A DNA stretch of 64,000 nt from Panicum virgatum. Its lineage: Eukaryota > Streptophyta > Magnoliopsida > Poales > Poaceae. How positions within the stretch are numbered: position 1 is the first letter of the stretch; every line of letters begins with the position of its first letter. Under the pieces are notes generated by a model. It made no database searches, had not been told where the DNA came from, and saw only the letters and a program-made list of their open reading frames with translations. Positions 43,985 to 54,781 of this stretch are shown here, piece by piece. The stretch spans positions 52,234,951-52,298,950 of the forward strand of contig NC_053138.1 of NCBI RefSeq assembly GCF_016808335.1. Reading direction: 5' to 3'. The translations under genes were made by a program, and so were the position numbers.

Positions 43985-44531
43985 ATGTCGACTGTAGGAC
44001 GAAAGCCTAGATAGAACTAGTCGAGTTATAAGTCTTCTTCTCTCTAGCCTTGTTTGCTGAAATTATTTTGCTATTATATATTCCTTGAGTTCTAAAATTC
44101 TTACTTGTCTTCCCTTGATTTTCTCTATAGAATTAGTTTCCGTTGATTTTGGCCTTAAGTAAGTCGACCGACCATCATAGGTGTGAGCTAAACTTATGAA
44201 CCTTTATAATAGCATGCTAGAACGTTTTGCGACGCGTTGTGTTAGTCGAGTTGTGTGTTAAACTCGGCTAAAGTGTGAAGTTCTATGCTTGTTATTATGC
44301 TAATGTTTGATTTGGATCTTTGGTTGATTGCATAGCTTAGTAGTCAAATGTGTTTAATGAAAAGCTACTCTTAAGTGAAAGTCTAATTAAATAATAATAA
44401 AATGAGTTAGATCGTTGGGGTTAAAACCATGCACTCTATCCTTTCTACTTTATCATGCTCGAGTTTTTCTTTCAGCCAGATACAATAACTTTCTGTAATA
44501 TCTTTACTCATGAACCTTTTGTTTAAATCAG
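43985..44531 (+). other. Untranslated leader of Tekay 3
   Basis: AT-rich, alignable with the leaders of elements 1 and 2 but clearly diverged. Nothing else recognised. Confidence 0.55.
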
Positions 44532-45649
44532 ATGGTGACCACCAGGAGAACCGGTTCTAGCCAGCAGCAGGGGCAGAGCAATCAGGGTACCGGCCAACTT
44601 TGCCGATGCCACCTCCCCTGACTCAGGAGCAGTTCTTTCAGCTCCAGATGCAGATGATGGCCACCCTGAACAATACTGTTCAGGCACTACAGCAGGTCCA
44701 CGCTCAGCCTCCACCTCCGCCATAGCAGCCCCGCGATCAGCGCGCGGATTTTCTGAGGGGTCACCCGCCGACGTTCTCCCACGCGGCTGACCCACTTCAG
44801 GCGGACGACTGGCTCTGTGCAGTGGAGCATCTGCTGGACATCGCTCAATGTGATAATTGTGAGCGTGTCCTGTACGCAGCAGGGCAGTTGCGAGGGGCAG
44901 CTCTGGACTGGTGGGAGTCTCACAGGGCTCAGGACCGCGAAGTTTTCACCTGGACTCAGTTCCGGGAGCGGTTCCGCAGCCACCACGTCCCAGCAGACAT
45001 GATGAAGATGAAGAAGAAGGAGTTCCTTACGCTCAAGCAGGGGGCTATGAAAGTTACGGAGTACCGTGACCGCTTCTTGTAGCTAGCTCGCTACACCCCT
45101 GCCGAGGTCACGGATGACCGTGAGAAGCATGAGCATTTCATGGAGGGCCTCAACGACTACATCCAGCACACGCTTCTCAACCTCCGCTTCGACGACTTCA
45201 ACCATCTGGTTGACAGCGTGCTCAACACGGAGTGCAAGCATCGGGAGATGGAGGACAAGAAGAGGAAGTTCTCTCCAGCTGCATCTGGCAGCAACACCCG
45301 CCCCCGCTTCCAGCCACCACAGCAGCACTAGCACCGGCTGCCCCAGCAGTACCAGCAGCGGTCGCAGCAGTACCCGCCCCGATAGAAGCAGCAGCAGGCG
45401 GGTCAGGGCCAGAGGTTTCCAGCACCTCCGGCTCGTGCTGCTCCACCGGCTCCACCAGCTCCACGACAGGGGGCTCCCGCTCCTCCTGCCGGTTCTCAGG
45501 CGCCCTCTCTAGCAGGGCGAGTCTGCTTCAAGCGCGGAGACCAGGGGCACTACGCTAACGCCTGCCCTCAGAGAGCTCTGTAGGGACAAAGGCCCGCGCC
45601 ACCACAACAGTAGGGACGCCCAGCTCCCAGGGCGCCAGCACAGGGCCGG
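44532..45649 (+). pseudogene. gag: gag of Tekay 3, intronless, many stops
   Basis: ATG 44532 opens MVTTRRTGSSQQQG. The region 44592-44610 carries extra bases (GGCCAACTTTGCCGATGCC) that disturb the frame, and TAG at about 44724 interrupts the proline tract. The open part 44822-45082 reads LKQGAMKVTEYRDRFL without the intron present in elements 1 and 2, then hits TAG at 45080-45082. Further TAGs lie near 45329, 45383, 45580 and 45610, mostly where Gln is expected. The zinc knuckle is CFKRGDQGHYANAC (about 45525-45566): the second Cys is Arg, so zinc binding is lost. Confidence 0.87.
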
Positions 45650-46552
45650 GTGGACCACGTGATGGCCGAGTCAGTGGCCCAGGCTCCTAACATGGTGGTT
45701 GGTACGTTCATGGTCAACTCCCACCCTGCCACAGTTCTTTTTGATACAGGTGCTACTCATTCTTTCATTACCAAGTCATTTGCCGAGCAGCATCATATAC
45801 CGGTTTCTTGCATGAGGACATCTATGGTAGTTACCTCGCCTGGGGTCAAGATTCATACATGCTATATATGCTCCAGAGTTAGCATTGTCATAAGGGGGGT
45901 AGAGATCCGCACTGGTTTGATCGTCATTGACTCATTGGGAATAGACGTGATTTTGGGCAGGGAGCCCCTCACCAGATGGGTAGTCCGCATTGATTGTGCT
46001 CAGCGAACAGTTCACTTATCAGCACCTGATGGCCAAGAGGTAACAGTCAGTGCTTCAGAGCCTTCCAGATTTCTTCATCAGATGGAGGCTAGACCCACGG
46101 ATGGTATTCGCATGGTGTCTGAATTCCCAGACGTCTTTCTGGATGATTTGCCAGGTATGCCACCAGATTGTGATATTGAGTTCTCTATTGATCTTCTGCT
46201 TGGCACAGCTCCTATCACGAAGTGCCCCTATCGCATGGCACCTGTAGAGCATGAAGAAGTTAAGAAGACCATTGATGAGTTGCTAGCCAAGGGCTATATC
46301 CACCGCAGCTTCTTTTCTTGGGCTTTTCCGGTATTTCTAGTGGAGAAGAAGGATGGCGCGAAGAGGATGTGCATCGATTATCAGGATCTGAACGCAGTTA
46401 CCATCAAGAACAAGCATCCCCTGCCTCGTATTGAGGACCTCTTTGATCAGCTTCAGGGTGCTTGCATATTCTCGAAGATCGATCTGCGTTCTGGCTATCA
46501 TCAGTTGAGGATTCGTCCTAAGGATATTCCGAAGACGGCATTCACCTGCAAG
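45650..46552 (+). pseudogene. pol: pol of Tekay 3, part 1 (protease and start of RT)
   Basis: Protease DTGATHSFI at about 45745-45771, then the linker and RT fingers [18 protein letters not shown] and the [14 protein letters not shown] stretch. It is open up to FTCK, where the copia element is inserted (TSD GCAAG at 46548-46552). It resumes at 59331 with [13 protein letters not shown]. The open frame apparently continues into the copia LTR, but that is an artefact of the insertion. Confidence 0.92.
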
Positions 46553-46997
46553 TGTAAGCATCTAGGCCCTCAAGGTATGTTTCGGTGATTAATGACAACC
46601 ATTATTGTGACTAATGAGTTTGTGCAGCTTAATAGATCATTATCGCTCATTTGGTCATATGTCAAAAGAGGCCCCTCAATTTCGGTTATCCTAAAAGGCG
46701 ATCTCGGTTTTCAACTTATATATGTCAAGGCTAAGGATCTTTCTAGTCCTAAGTGTCACAAGGTTGAGAAGGACACTTAGGTTAGTATAGGTTTTATAGT
46801 TTTGTAGTGATCGCACTATTAAGAGGGGTTAAGGCTTAGTAACTTGAGCATGGACATGGTCATTTGAAAATGGATGCACACTATGGTCACTCAGGTTTCT
46901 AGAAGTTCAAATAAGTGGTTCTCAAACTATATCTCAAGAATATTTGGATTTCATTCAAGACTCAAATCAGAAAAGACAAAATCAGAAAAAGTCTATA

Positions 46998-47458
46998 CAC
47001 CGGTTTAACCGACGCTCTCAATTTTCTATACGTCGGTTAAACGAAGTCAGCAGAGTCTGGACAAATTCAATACACCGGTTAAACCGACGTGTTTGAATTT
47101 AACGTCGGTGCATTGGTCCAGAGTTGGTTTTTCCAGGGAAATTCAAGTTCTATTCACCGGATTAACCGACGCTGTTTGAATCAAGACGTCGGTGCAATTG
47201 ACCAGTGAGATGGTTGTTCAGAGGAATTTAAAAGTTGTACTCACCGGTTAAACCGACGATAGGTTTGAGTTAACGTCGGTGCAGTTGTCCAGAGACTTGG
47301 TTTTTCAGTGGTTCAGTGGACAACTACACTCACCGGTTAAACCGATGCTACGTCGGTTAATCTGCCCCAGTTGTAACGGCTAGTTTTCAGAAGAGGCAGT
47401 TTACATTCACCGGTTAAACCGACGATGACAATGGGGGGTACGTCGGATTAACCGGCGC
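46998..47458. repeat. Array of near-palindromic CACCGGTTAAACCGACG motifs in copia 5' LTR
   Basis: About twelve full or half motifs, alternating CACCGGTTAAACCGACG and ACGTCGGT(TAA) forms, at about 46998, 47029, 47070, 47103, 47156, 47186, 47240, 47272, 47331, 47351, 47408 and 47441. The core CGGTTTAACCG or CGGTTAAACCG is self-complementary. The array ends about 50 bases before the TATA box, so it occupies the promoter-proximal U3. The same array lies at 58085-58545 and a third set at 54026-54330. Confidence 0.9.
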
Positions 47459-47510
47459 TACGCAGTTTTCTGGCAGCTTTTCTCCAACGGCTCTATTTGT
47501 GTGAGCTGCC

Positions 47511-47520
47511 TATATATACC
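47511..47520 (+). promoter_or_regulatory. TATA box of copia 5' LTR
   Basis: TATATATACC, followed by CCCTCC and a CATT-rich start region about 30 bases on. The same site is at 58598-58607 in the 3' LTR. Confidence 0.75.
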
Positions 47521-48240
47521 CCTCCAATGGGTCATTTCGCCCACTCTTGACACCAGGCAACATCCATACACTCATACCATAGTCAAGAGCCACCTTGAGC
47601 TTCATCATTCACATACTTGTGCATTCAATCAATCAAGAAGCAAGATTAAGGACTTGAGTAGAGAGAAGCTAGTGTGCATCCGTTCTTGGTGATCGGTTCT
47701 TGCTCAAGTGAAGGCCTTAGCTTGTTACTCTTGGTGATTGGCATCACCTAGGCGATCTTGGTGATCGAGGTGTTTCTCGCGGAGCTTGCCAAGGATTGTG
47801 GGAGCCCGGAGAAGAAGATTGTACGTGGCTTGATCTCCACCACGCCGGGATGGTGAACGGAGACTCTTAGTGAGCGCCCTCGTCTCGGTGACTTGGGAGG
47901 TGACAAGACTCTTTGAGAGTGTCACAACGTGGATTAGGGGTGTGTGCCAACACATCGATACCACGGGAAAAAAATCCGGTTGTCTCTTGTCCATTCCTTT
48001 TATTCAAGCATTTTCCTTCATGCAATTTACTCATGTGCTTGACTTAGAGATCATAACTTAGCTCTACCTTGCTAGGCTTTACTTTGTTTTTATCTCTCTT
48101 AGCTTGTGTAGGTAGCTTAGTTATCCGGTTGGTGAATTGGTGCCCTACTAGCTTTGCATAGGTTAAGGTTGCCTTACTTTGTTTTAGAAATTGAAAAAGG
48201 CCCAATTCACCCCCCCTCTTGGTCCATCGATCCTTACAAT

Positions 48241-48253
48241 TGGTATCAGAGCC
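48241..48253 (+). other. Primer binding site of the copia element
   Basis: TGGTATCAGAGCC, two bases after the LTR. Same tRNA-iMet primer as the Tekay elements. Confidence 0.93.
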
Positions 48254-48294
48254 TCGTTGCTCATTTGGATCATTAGGCTTCACCGCCTAGAGCC

Positions 48295-50397
48295 ATGGCC
48301 AAGATGGGTGGTTCGCCGCCTCACTTCGAGGGCAAGAACTTTGCCTATTGGAAAGTTCGCATGGCCGCATACCTTGATGCGATTGCCCCCGAAGTATGGT
48401 TGGCGACTAAGACCGGGTTCACCGGAACTCCCACCACCGAACAATTAAAATGGAATGCTAAGGCTAGAAATGCAATTTTCGAAGCCATTAGTGAGGAAGT
48501 CTTTGCTAGAGTTAATGGCATGGACTTAGCAAGTGATATATGGAAAGAACTAATTGAAATTCATGAAGGCTCCACAAAAGTCCGTGAACAAAAATATCAC
48601 TTGTTTAGAGCTAAGTATGATTCTTTTAAAATGCTAGCTCATGAAAATTGCAATGATATGTACTCTCGCTTGAATGTCATTGTCAAGGACATTAATGCAC
48701 TTGAAATATCCAAAATTGACAGTGCCTCCATCAATCGCAAGATTCTCATGCTCCTCCCGAAGCCCAAGTATAACATCATCAATGCTATGCTTCAAAAGGA
48801 GAATCTTGACACAATGGAAGTAGGAGAACTTGTGGGCGAAATTCGCGCTCATGAGATGAGTATCCTTGGTATGTCCGAAGAGCCAACTTCAAGCAAATCA
48901 ATTGCTCTAAAGACCAAGGCAAACAAAGCCCGCAAGCTCAAGATGATCAAGCAAGATTCTAGCTCAAGCAATGAAGAAGATGATCATCATGAAAGCTCAT
49001 CCGATGTTGAAGATGATGGAGAGCTTGCTCTTATGATGAGAAAGTTCACCCGCTTGAATGACAAGATCAACAAGAAGGGGTTCAACTTTGACTCTAAGAA
49101 GGGAATGTTCCGGCCAATGGATGTCAAGAACAAAATTTGCTACAATTGTGGAGAAAAAGGTCACATCCGTCCAAATTGCCCCAAGCCGGACAAAAGAAAC
49201 AAGGATCACAAGAGCAAGCATCGCCATGATTCAAGCGATGATGAAGAAGAAGAAAGGAAGAACAAAAACAAGAGACTTGGGAAGAAAAAGAGCCATGACA
49301 AGAAGACCAAGCTCTTCCCAAAGAAGAAAGGGCACACCAAGAGAAGCTTCTTGGTGGAAAAACAAGAGTGGGTGACCGATGTCTCATCAAGCGAAGATTC
49401 AAGTGATGAAGAAGACATAGTCACCATCGCCCTCACAAATGAAGAACCATCACTACCTCCACCTCCAATGTGCCTCATGGCCAAAGGTAACTCTAAGGTA
49501 TGTGAGAGTGAAGATGATAGTGATGATGAGCTTGACCCTAATGAGTTTGCTAACCTCATTAATGAGTATACATCCGTCATCAAGAGGGAAAAGGGCAAAG
49601 TCAAGATTCTTGAGAGCACTCGTGCAAAGTTAGAGCTTGCCCACTCCGATTTGCTTGGCAAGTACAATGACTTGCTCAAAAAGCACAATGAGTCACTTGT
49701 ACTTGCTAAGCAAGTTGAAGAGAGCCACAAAAAGCTTAAACAAGAGCATAGGGAGTTGGCTCACAAGTATCAAGAACTTGAATTTGCCTATGAAGCAATT
49801 GACCCAAGTCTTGAGAACTTTGCTCATGAAACTATTGAGAAGGTCAATGCTTCTACTTCATGTGATGACCTACTCATTAATGCAAATGCTACTAATGCTT
49901 TGCCCGAGCTTGCACCTTCTAGGGAAAAGGAATTGATGGATCAAGTTGCAAGCCTCAAGAGTAGTGTGGAGAAGCTCTCAAGAGGAGAATACATCCACAA
50001 AGAGATTCTCTTCAACAATGCCCGTGACTATGGCAAGAGAGGTCTTGGTTCATTTCCGGAGCCAAACATAGCTACTACTCCTTCTCCGGAGATCAAGATT
50101 AGCTTCATCAAGGAAGTTGGATCATATTGCCAACATTGTCAAGTCACCGGGCACCACACTAGGGAGTGCACCTTACCATCACGTCCTCTTCCCACTTTAC
50201 CTAAGAATTACTCATCAATGTTTGAAAATAACCATTTTCTCTTGAGTAAAGTGAAGGGCAAGGTGAAGGCCAAATTCATTGGCAAACTCACTAAGGAGTC
50301 AAAGAAAAAGCTCCCCAAGCAACTTTGGGTCCCAAAAGCTCTTGTCACACATGTGCAAGGCCCAAAGCTTGTTTGGGTTCCTAAAACTCAAAAGTGA
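48295..50397 (+). CDS. gag: gag of the SIRE-type copia element, intact
   Basis: 700 codons from ATG 48295 (MAKMGGSPPHFEGKNFAYWK). The N-terminal capsid-type domain (about 10-200) has WLATKTGF, VREQKYHLFRAKYDSFKM and the MLLPKPKY stretch. A zinc knuckle CYNCGEKGHIRPNC at residues 281-294 binds RNA and is followed by a Lys-rich, acidic-Ser stretch. A long coiled coil follows at about 425-500. A second CCHC finger, CQHCQVTGHHTREC, starts near 612. Long Gags with a coiled coil and two fingers fit the SIRE lineage. It ends at TGA 50395-50397; pol begins 16 bases later in the next frame, so Gag-Pol needs frameshift, reinitiation or splicing. Confidence 0.93.
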   Translation: MAKMGGSPPHFEGKNFAYWKVRMAAYLDAIAPEVWLATKTGFTGTPTTEQLKWNAKARNAIFEAISEEVFARVNGMDLASDIWKELIEIHEGSTKVREQKYHLFRAKYDSFKMLAHENCNDMYSRLNVIVKDINALEISKIDSASINRKILMLLPKPKYNIINAMLQKENLDTMEVGELVGEIRAHEMSILGMSEEPTSSKSIALKTKANKARKLKMIKQDSSSSNEEDDHHESSSDVEDDGELALMMRKFTRLNDKINKKGFNFDSKKGMFRPMDVKNKICYNCGEKGHIRPNCPKPDKRNKDHKSKHRHDSSDDEEEERKNKNKRLGKKKSHDKKTKLFPKKKGHTKRSFLVEKQEWVTDVSSSEDSSDEEDIVTIALTNEEPSLPPPPMCLMAKGNSKVCESEDDSDDELDPNEFANLINEYTSVIKREKGKVKILESTRAKLELAHSDLLGKYNDLLKKHNESLVLAKQVEESHKKLKQEHRELAHKYQELEFAYEAIDPSLENFAHETIEKVNASTSCDDLLINANATNALPELAPSREKELMDQVASLKSSVEKLSRGEYIHKEILFNNARDYGKRGLGSFPEPNIATTPSPEIKISFIKEVGSYCQHCQVTGHHTRECTLPSRPLPTLPKNYSSMFENNHFLLSKVKGKVKAKFIGKLTKESKKKLPKQLWVPKALVTHVQGPKLVWVPKTQK

Positions 50398-50413
50398 ATT
50401 CTCATGTGTGTAG

Positions 50414-53393
50414 GTGAACTACAAAGCCGGTGGAAAACATTGGGTACTTGATAGCGGTTGCTCTCAACATATGACCGGCAATGATAGCATGTTCACCTCC
50501 CTTGAAGACCCCGGCGATCATGAACATGTCACCTATGGTGATAACTCAAGGGGAAAAGTTTTAGGTTTGGGTAGAATAGCAATTTCTAAAGATTTATCTA
50601 TTTCTAATGTTTTGTTTGTAGAAGCACTTAGTTTTAATCTTATTTCAATTGCTCAATTGTGTGATCTTGGACTAACGTGTGCCTTTGACAAGAATGGTGT
50701 TGTAGTAACTCATGAAAAAAACAAGTCATTGGTATTCACGGGGTTTAGGCATGGCAACATTTACTTGGTGGATTTCTCTTCAAAGCAAACAAGCACCATG
50801 ACATGCCTCTTCACCAAGTCTTCTCTTGGGTGGCTTTGGCATAGAAGAATTGCTCATATTGGCATGAGCAATCTCAAGAAAGCCCACAAGAGAGGGATGA
50901 TCACCGGCTTGAAGGACGTCACCTTTGACAAGAACAAGCTATGTAAAGCATGTCAAGCCGGGAAGCAAGTTGCAACACATCATCCCATCAAGACGATGTT
51001 GTCTACCTCCAAGCCGCTCGAGCTACTTCACATGGATCTCTTTGGTCCAACTACATACAAGAGCATTGGTGGTAACCTCTATTGCCTAGTAATTGTTGAT
51101 GATTTTTCACGTTACACTTGGGTTATGTTTCTAGGCGATAAGGGTGAAACTCCGGAACTCTTCAAGACATTTGCAAGAAGAGCTCAAAGGGAGTACAACT
51201 CCCCAATTGTGAAGATCCGGAGTGACAACGGCACCGAATTCAAGAACATGAAGATTGAAGAATGGTGCGATGAAGAGGGCATCAAGCATGAGTTTTCCGC
51301 CACCTACACGCCTCAACAAAATGGAGTGGTGGAAAGAAAGAACAAGACTCTCATCACCCTAGCTAGAGCAATGTTGGATGATTATGGCACGTCCGAGAAG
51401 TTTTGGGCGGAAGCAATCAACACGGCGTGTCATGCATCCAACCGAGTATATCCTCACCGACTCCTCAAGAAAACTCCATATGAGCTCATCACCGGGAAGA
51501 AACCCAATATATCATACTTTCGGGTCTTTGGTTGCAAATGCTTCATCTATAAGAAGAAAAGGCTCGGTAAGTTTGAAAGTAGATGTGATGAAGGTTTCTT
51601 TCTTGGTTATGCATCAAACTCCAAAGCATATAGAGTATTCAATCAAACCTCCGGGTTAGTTGAAGAAACATGTGATGTGGAGTTTGATGAATCTAATGGC
51701 TCCCAAGAGGAGGTTGTTGGCTATGAGAATGTAGGTGATGAGGAGATTGATGAAGCTTTGAAGAAGATGTCCATTGGGGATATCAAGCCAGAAGAGATGC
51801 ATGAAGACAATGATCAAGGGGGAGGACCTTCCTCATCTACACCAAGCACCTCCACGGCGCCCCAAGTGGATAAAGATCAAGAAAAAGATGATTCACAACC
51901 TCAAGAAGATGTGCCAACACCAACACCCCAAGTTCAAGAACAAGAAGAGCAAAGTGTTCCACCACAAGCACAAGTCACTCATGATCCACCCCAACAAGCA
52001 TCAACACAAGTACCGCTAGTGAAGCATGGTCGCATCTCCAAGGATCATCCAATTGATCAAATCATTGGTAGTCCTTCCAAGGGAGTAAGAACTCGCTCTA
52101 AACATGCTTCATTTTGCGAACATCACTCGTTTGTTTCTTGTATTGAACCCACTAGCATAGAGGAAGCGCTTGAGGACTCGGATTGGGTGACGGCCATGCA
52201 AGATGAGTTGAACAACTTCACCCGCAATGAAGTTTGGGTCCTCGAAGCTCCTCCGAAAGACAAGAACATCATCGGCACCAAGTGGGTCTTTCGAAACAAG
52301 CAAGATGAACATGGGGTGGTGATACGCAACAAAGCAAGACTTGTGGCAAAAGGGTTCTCTCAAGTCGAAGGTTTGGATTTTGGTGAAACTTTTGCTCCGG
52401 TCGCAAGACTTGAAGCTATCCGTATCCTTCTTGCTTACTCTTCACATCATAACATTAAGTTGTATCAAATGGATGTGAAAAGTGCATTCTTAAATGGCGT
52501 TATTAACGAACTTGTTTATGTTGAGCAACCTCCCGGGTTTGAAGATCCGAGGAATCCTAACCATGTTTATAGGTTGCACAAGGCACTCTATGGGCTAAAA
52601 CAAGCTCCAAGGGCTTGGTATGAGAGGCTTCGTGACTTCCTAATCATGCAAGGCTTCAAGATCGGGAGGGTGGACACCACGTTGTTCACAAAAGACGTCA
52701 ACGGGGATCTTTTCATTTGTCAAATTTATGTTGACGATATTATCTTTGGCTCAACTAATGATTTACTAAGCCATGAGTTTGCTACCATGATGTCTAGGGA
52801 ATTCGAGATGTCCATGATTGGCGAATTGACCTTCTTCCTTGGTTTTCAAGTCAAACAAATGAAGGAAGGGACATTCATCCATCAAGAAAAATATACCAAA
52901 GATATCTTGAAGAAGTTCAAGATGGATGAGTGCAAGCCAATCAAGACACCCATGGCAACCAATGGGCATCTCGACTTGGATGTGGACGGTAAACCGGTTG
53001 ATCAATCCCTCTATCGTTCTATGATAGGGTCTTTGCTTTACCTTACCGCATCTAGGCCCGATATAATGTTTAGTGTGTGCATGTTGTGCCCAAATCCTAT
53101 ATATGAAGCAAACCCTTTTGGACTTTGGTGTGAAACTAGATAGGATCCCACTCCTTTGTGACAATGAAAGTGCCGTAAAAATTGCCAAGAATCCAGTTCA
53201 ACACTCTCGCACAAAGCACATTGATATTCGCCATCACTTCTTGCGTGATCACGAAGCCAAGGGGGACATTTCCCTTCAAGGTGTGAGATCCGAGGAGCAA
53301 TTGGCGGATATATTCACAAAACCTTTAGACGAGAGTACCTTTGTTAGGCTAAGGAATGAGCTTAATGTGTTAGATGCGGCAAACGTCATGTAA
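50414..53393 (+). pseudogene. pol: pol of the SIRE-type copia element, RNase H deleted
   Basis: The frame opens after TAG 50411-50413 at VNYKAGG. Protease Asp13 ([13 protein letters not shown]). The pre-integrase finger has HRRIAHIGM and CKACQAGK. The integrase core is Asp208, Asp271, Glu307, a DD35E spacing. RT runs from [10 protein letters not shown] (about 590) to the YVDD active site at residues 772-775. The frame ends at 53143 after [11 protein letters not shown] because a deletion at about 53075-53090 joins it to the end of RNase H ([16 protein letters not shown]...) in another phase, 53073-53393. The lost part carries the first Asp and the Glu of the RNase H centre. Otherwise open and well preserved. 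Confidence 0.93.
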
Positions 53394-54781
53394 GTTGCCA
53401 TGTCATATAGAAAAATGCATACATATAGGACACTTGTCTAACCATGGTAAGATAGTGATGAGCAAGGGTTTAGCTAGAGGTGGTGGTCCACTTGTTTTCC
53501 TCTAGGCTTGTAGAAAGGCTCATCATGAAGAAGCTTCCCGTGGGTTCAAACTTGACAAGTAGATCTTAATTTCTTGTTATGCATTTCTTGTCATATAGGT
53601 GTGCACTTCATGTTTACTATACTTTCGCATGTGGTTATAGTTTGCATCATCATTGCATGCGTAAGGGTCACAAAGGAGATCACTTGATGAAAATGAGACT
53701 TGTTTTCATATACAAGATCTTAATTCATGAAAAGTGAAAAGAGCAAAGTGTTAGGTGCGTTATTGCCTAGTGAGCAATGTCATGATGAGTTTGAAGCTTT
53801 CTATCTTCAATATTCCTATGACATGGCTCATACATTTTATTTGGCGCTTTGTCTCTCTTACGGCTTTTCCTTGTGTTTAAAAAGAAATTTATTTAAGCAA
53901 GTGTGCTATCCTATTTATTTTGAGGGGTAAAGTCGCCTATGCAAGTCCATTAACTTGAGTTTATTTGAATTTTATAAGTTTATTGGACTTAGCATAGAAG
54001 AGTGAGCTGAGTGTGGTTTTTGGCTTCACCGGTTAAACCGACGTTCAATGGAGCATCATCATCGGTTTAACCGGCGTTACTAAAGTTTGTCTCAGCTCAG
54101 TCAAGTTTCAGGCGTTTAACCGGCGTATACAAAAGTCGCATCATCGGATCAACCGGTGATCATAAAATCAGACCTAGCAATCAACCGGCGTTTTGATCAA
54201 TCAACCGACGAGGTCACTTTTGACAGCATCGGTTCAACCGGCGTTCAAAAACAGATCTGGTAGAATCTCGGGTGAACTACACCGACGCAATCAACCGGCG
54301 TTCAAACCCTACGCGTCGGATCAACCGGTGTAAAGGAAAATCGCGGGTCCCACCTGTCATATATGAGTCGTGCTCGAGCCGCCGCCTCTCTTTCCTCTGT
54401 TTCGCCCGCATCCATCTTCGAGCCGCCGCCGCCGTCTCTTCACACCGCCGCCGTGCGCCCACGCCGCCACCACTCGCCGCCGCTCGCCTGCACGTCAAGC
54501 CGTCGCCGCCGCGCCCTCGCGCTCGCCCAGCGCCGCCCGTGCGCGCCTGCGCCGCCGCCTGCGCTCGCCGCCGCCGCCGCTTGCTTTTCGCCCTCACCGC
54601 CGCACGAGTCTCCCTCGCCGAGCGCCGCCGTACTCCACGCCATCCTCGTGCTCAGAGCCGCAGCCCCGCGCCGCAGCCACATCCGCAGCACCTTTTCACC
54701 CAGTGCTCGCCAGGTGCTCGACGTTTTGCCTGAGCTGTTTCTTTCGCGCCGCGTTCGTGTTCCGCACACCGTCAGTCGAAG
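53394..54781 (+). other. Spacer between pol and the accessory ORF of the copia element
   Basis: An AT-rich first half without ORF; a motif array at 54026-54330; then a strongly GC-rich, CCG-repeat leader (54362-54780) with open frames in several phases that I judge compositional. It could contain a promoter or splice acceptor for the downstream ORF; none can be fixed by eye. Confidence 0.55.
54026..54330. repeat. Third array of CCGGTTAAACCG-type motifs, between pol and accessory ORF
   Basis: About ten motifs (CACCGGTTAAACCGACG at 54026, then CATCGGTTTAACCGGCG, AACCGGCGT and TCAACCGGTG variants) in about 300 bases, more degenerate than in the LTRs. Same core as the U3 array although this is internal sequence. 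Confidence 0.88.

Larger units (their letters stand above)
46553..48238 (+). repeat. 5' LTR of the SIRE-type copia element
   Basis: TGTAAGCATCTAGG to GATCCTTACA, 1686 bp, with short inverted ends TGTAAG and CTTACA. It contains the CCGGTTAAACCG-motif array, TATA at 47511 and a transcribed region running to the PBS. Confidence 0.96.

Noticed and set aside
46592..46780. Small ORF inside the copia LTR, with copies at 57679, 47501 and 58588, as a gene
   Set aside because: It is identical in both LTRs simply because the LTRs are identical, so conservation says nothing; no motif or suitable context.
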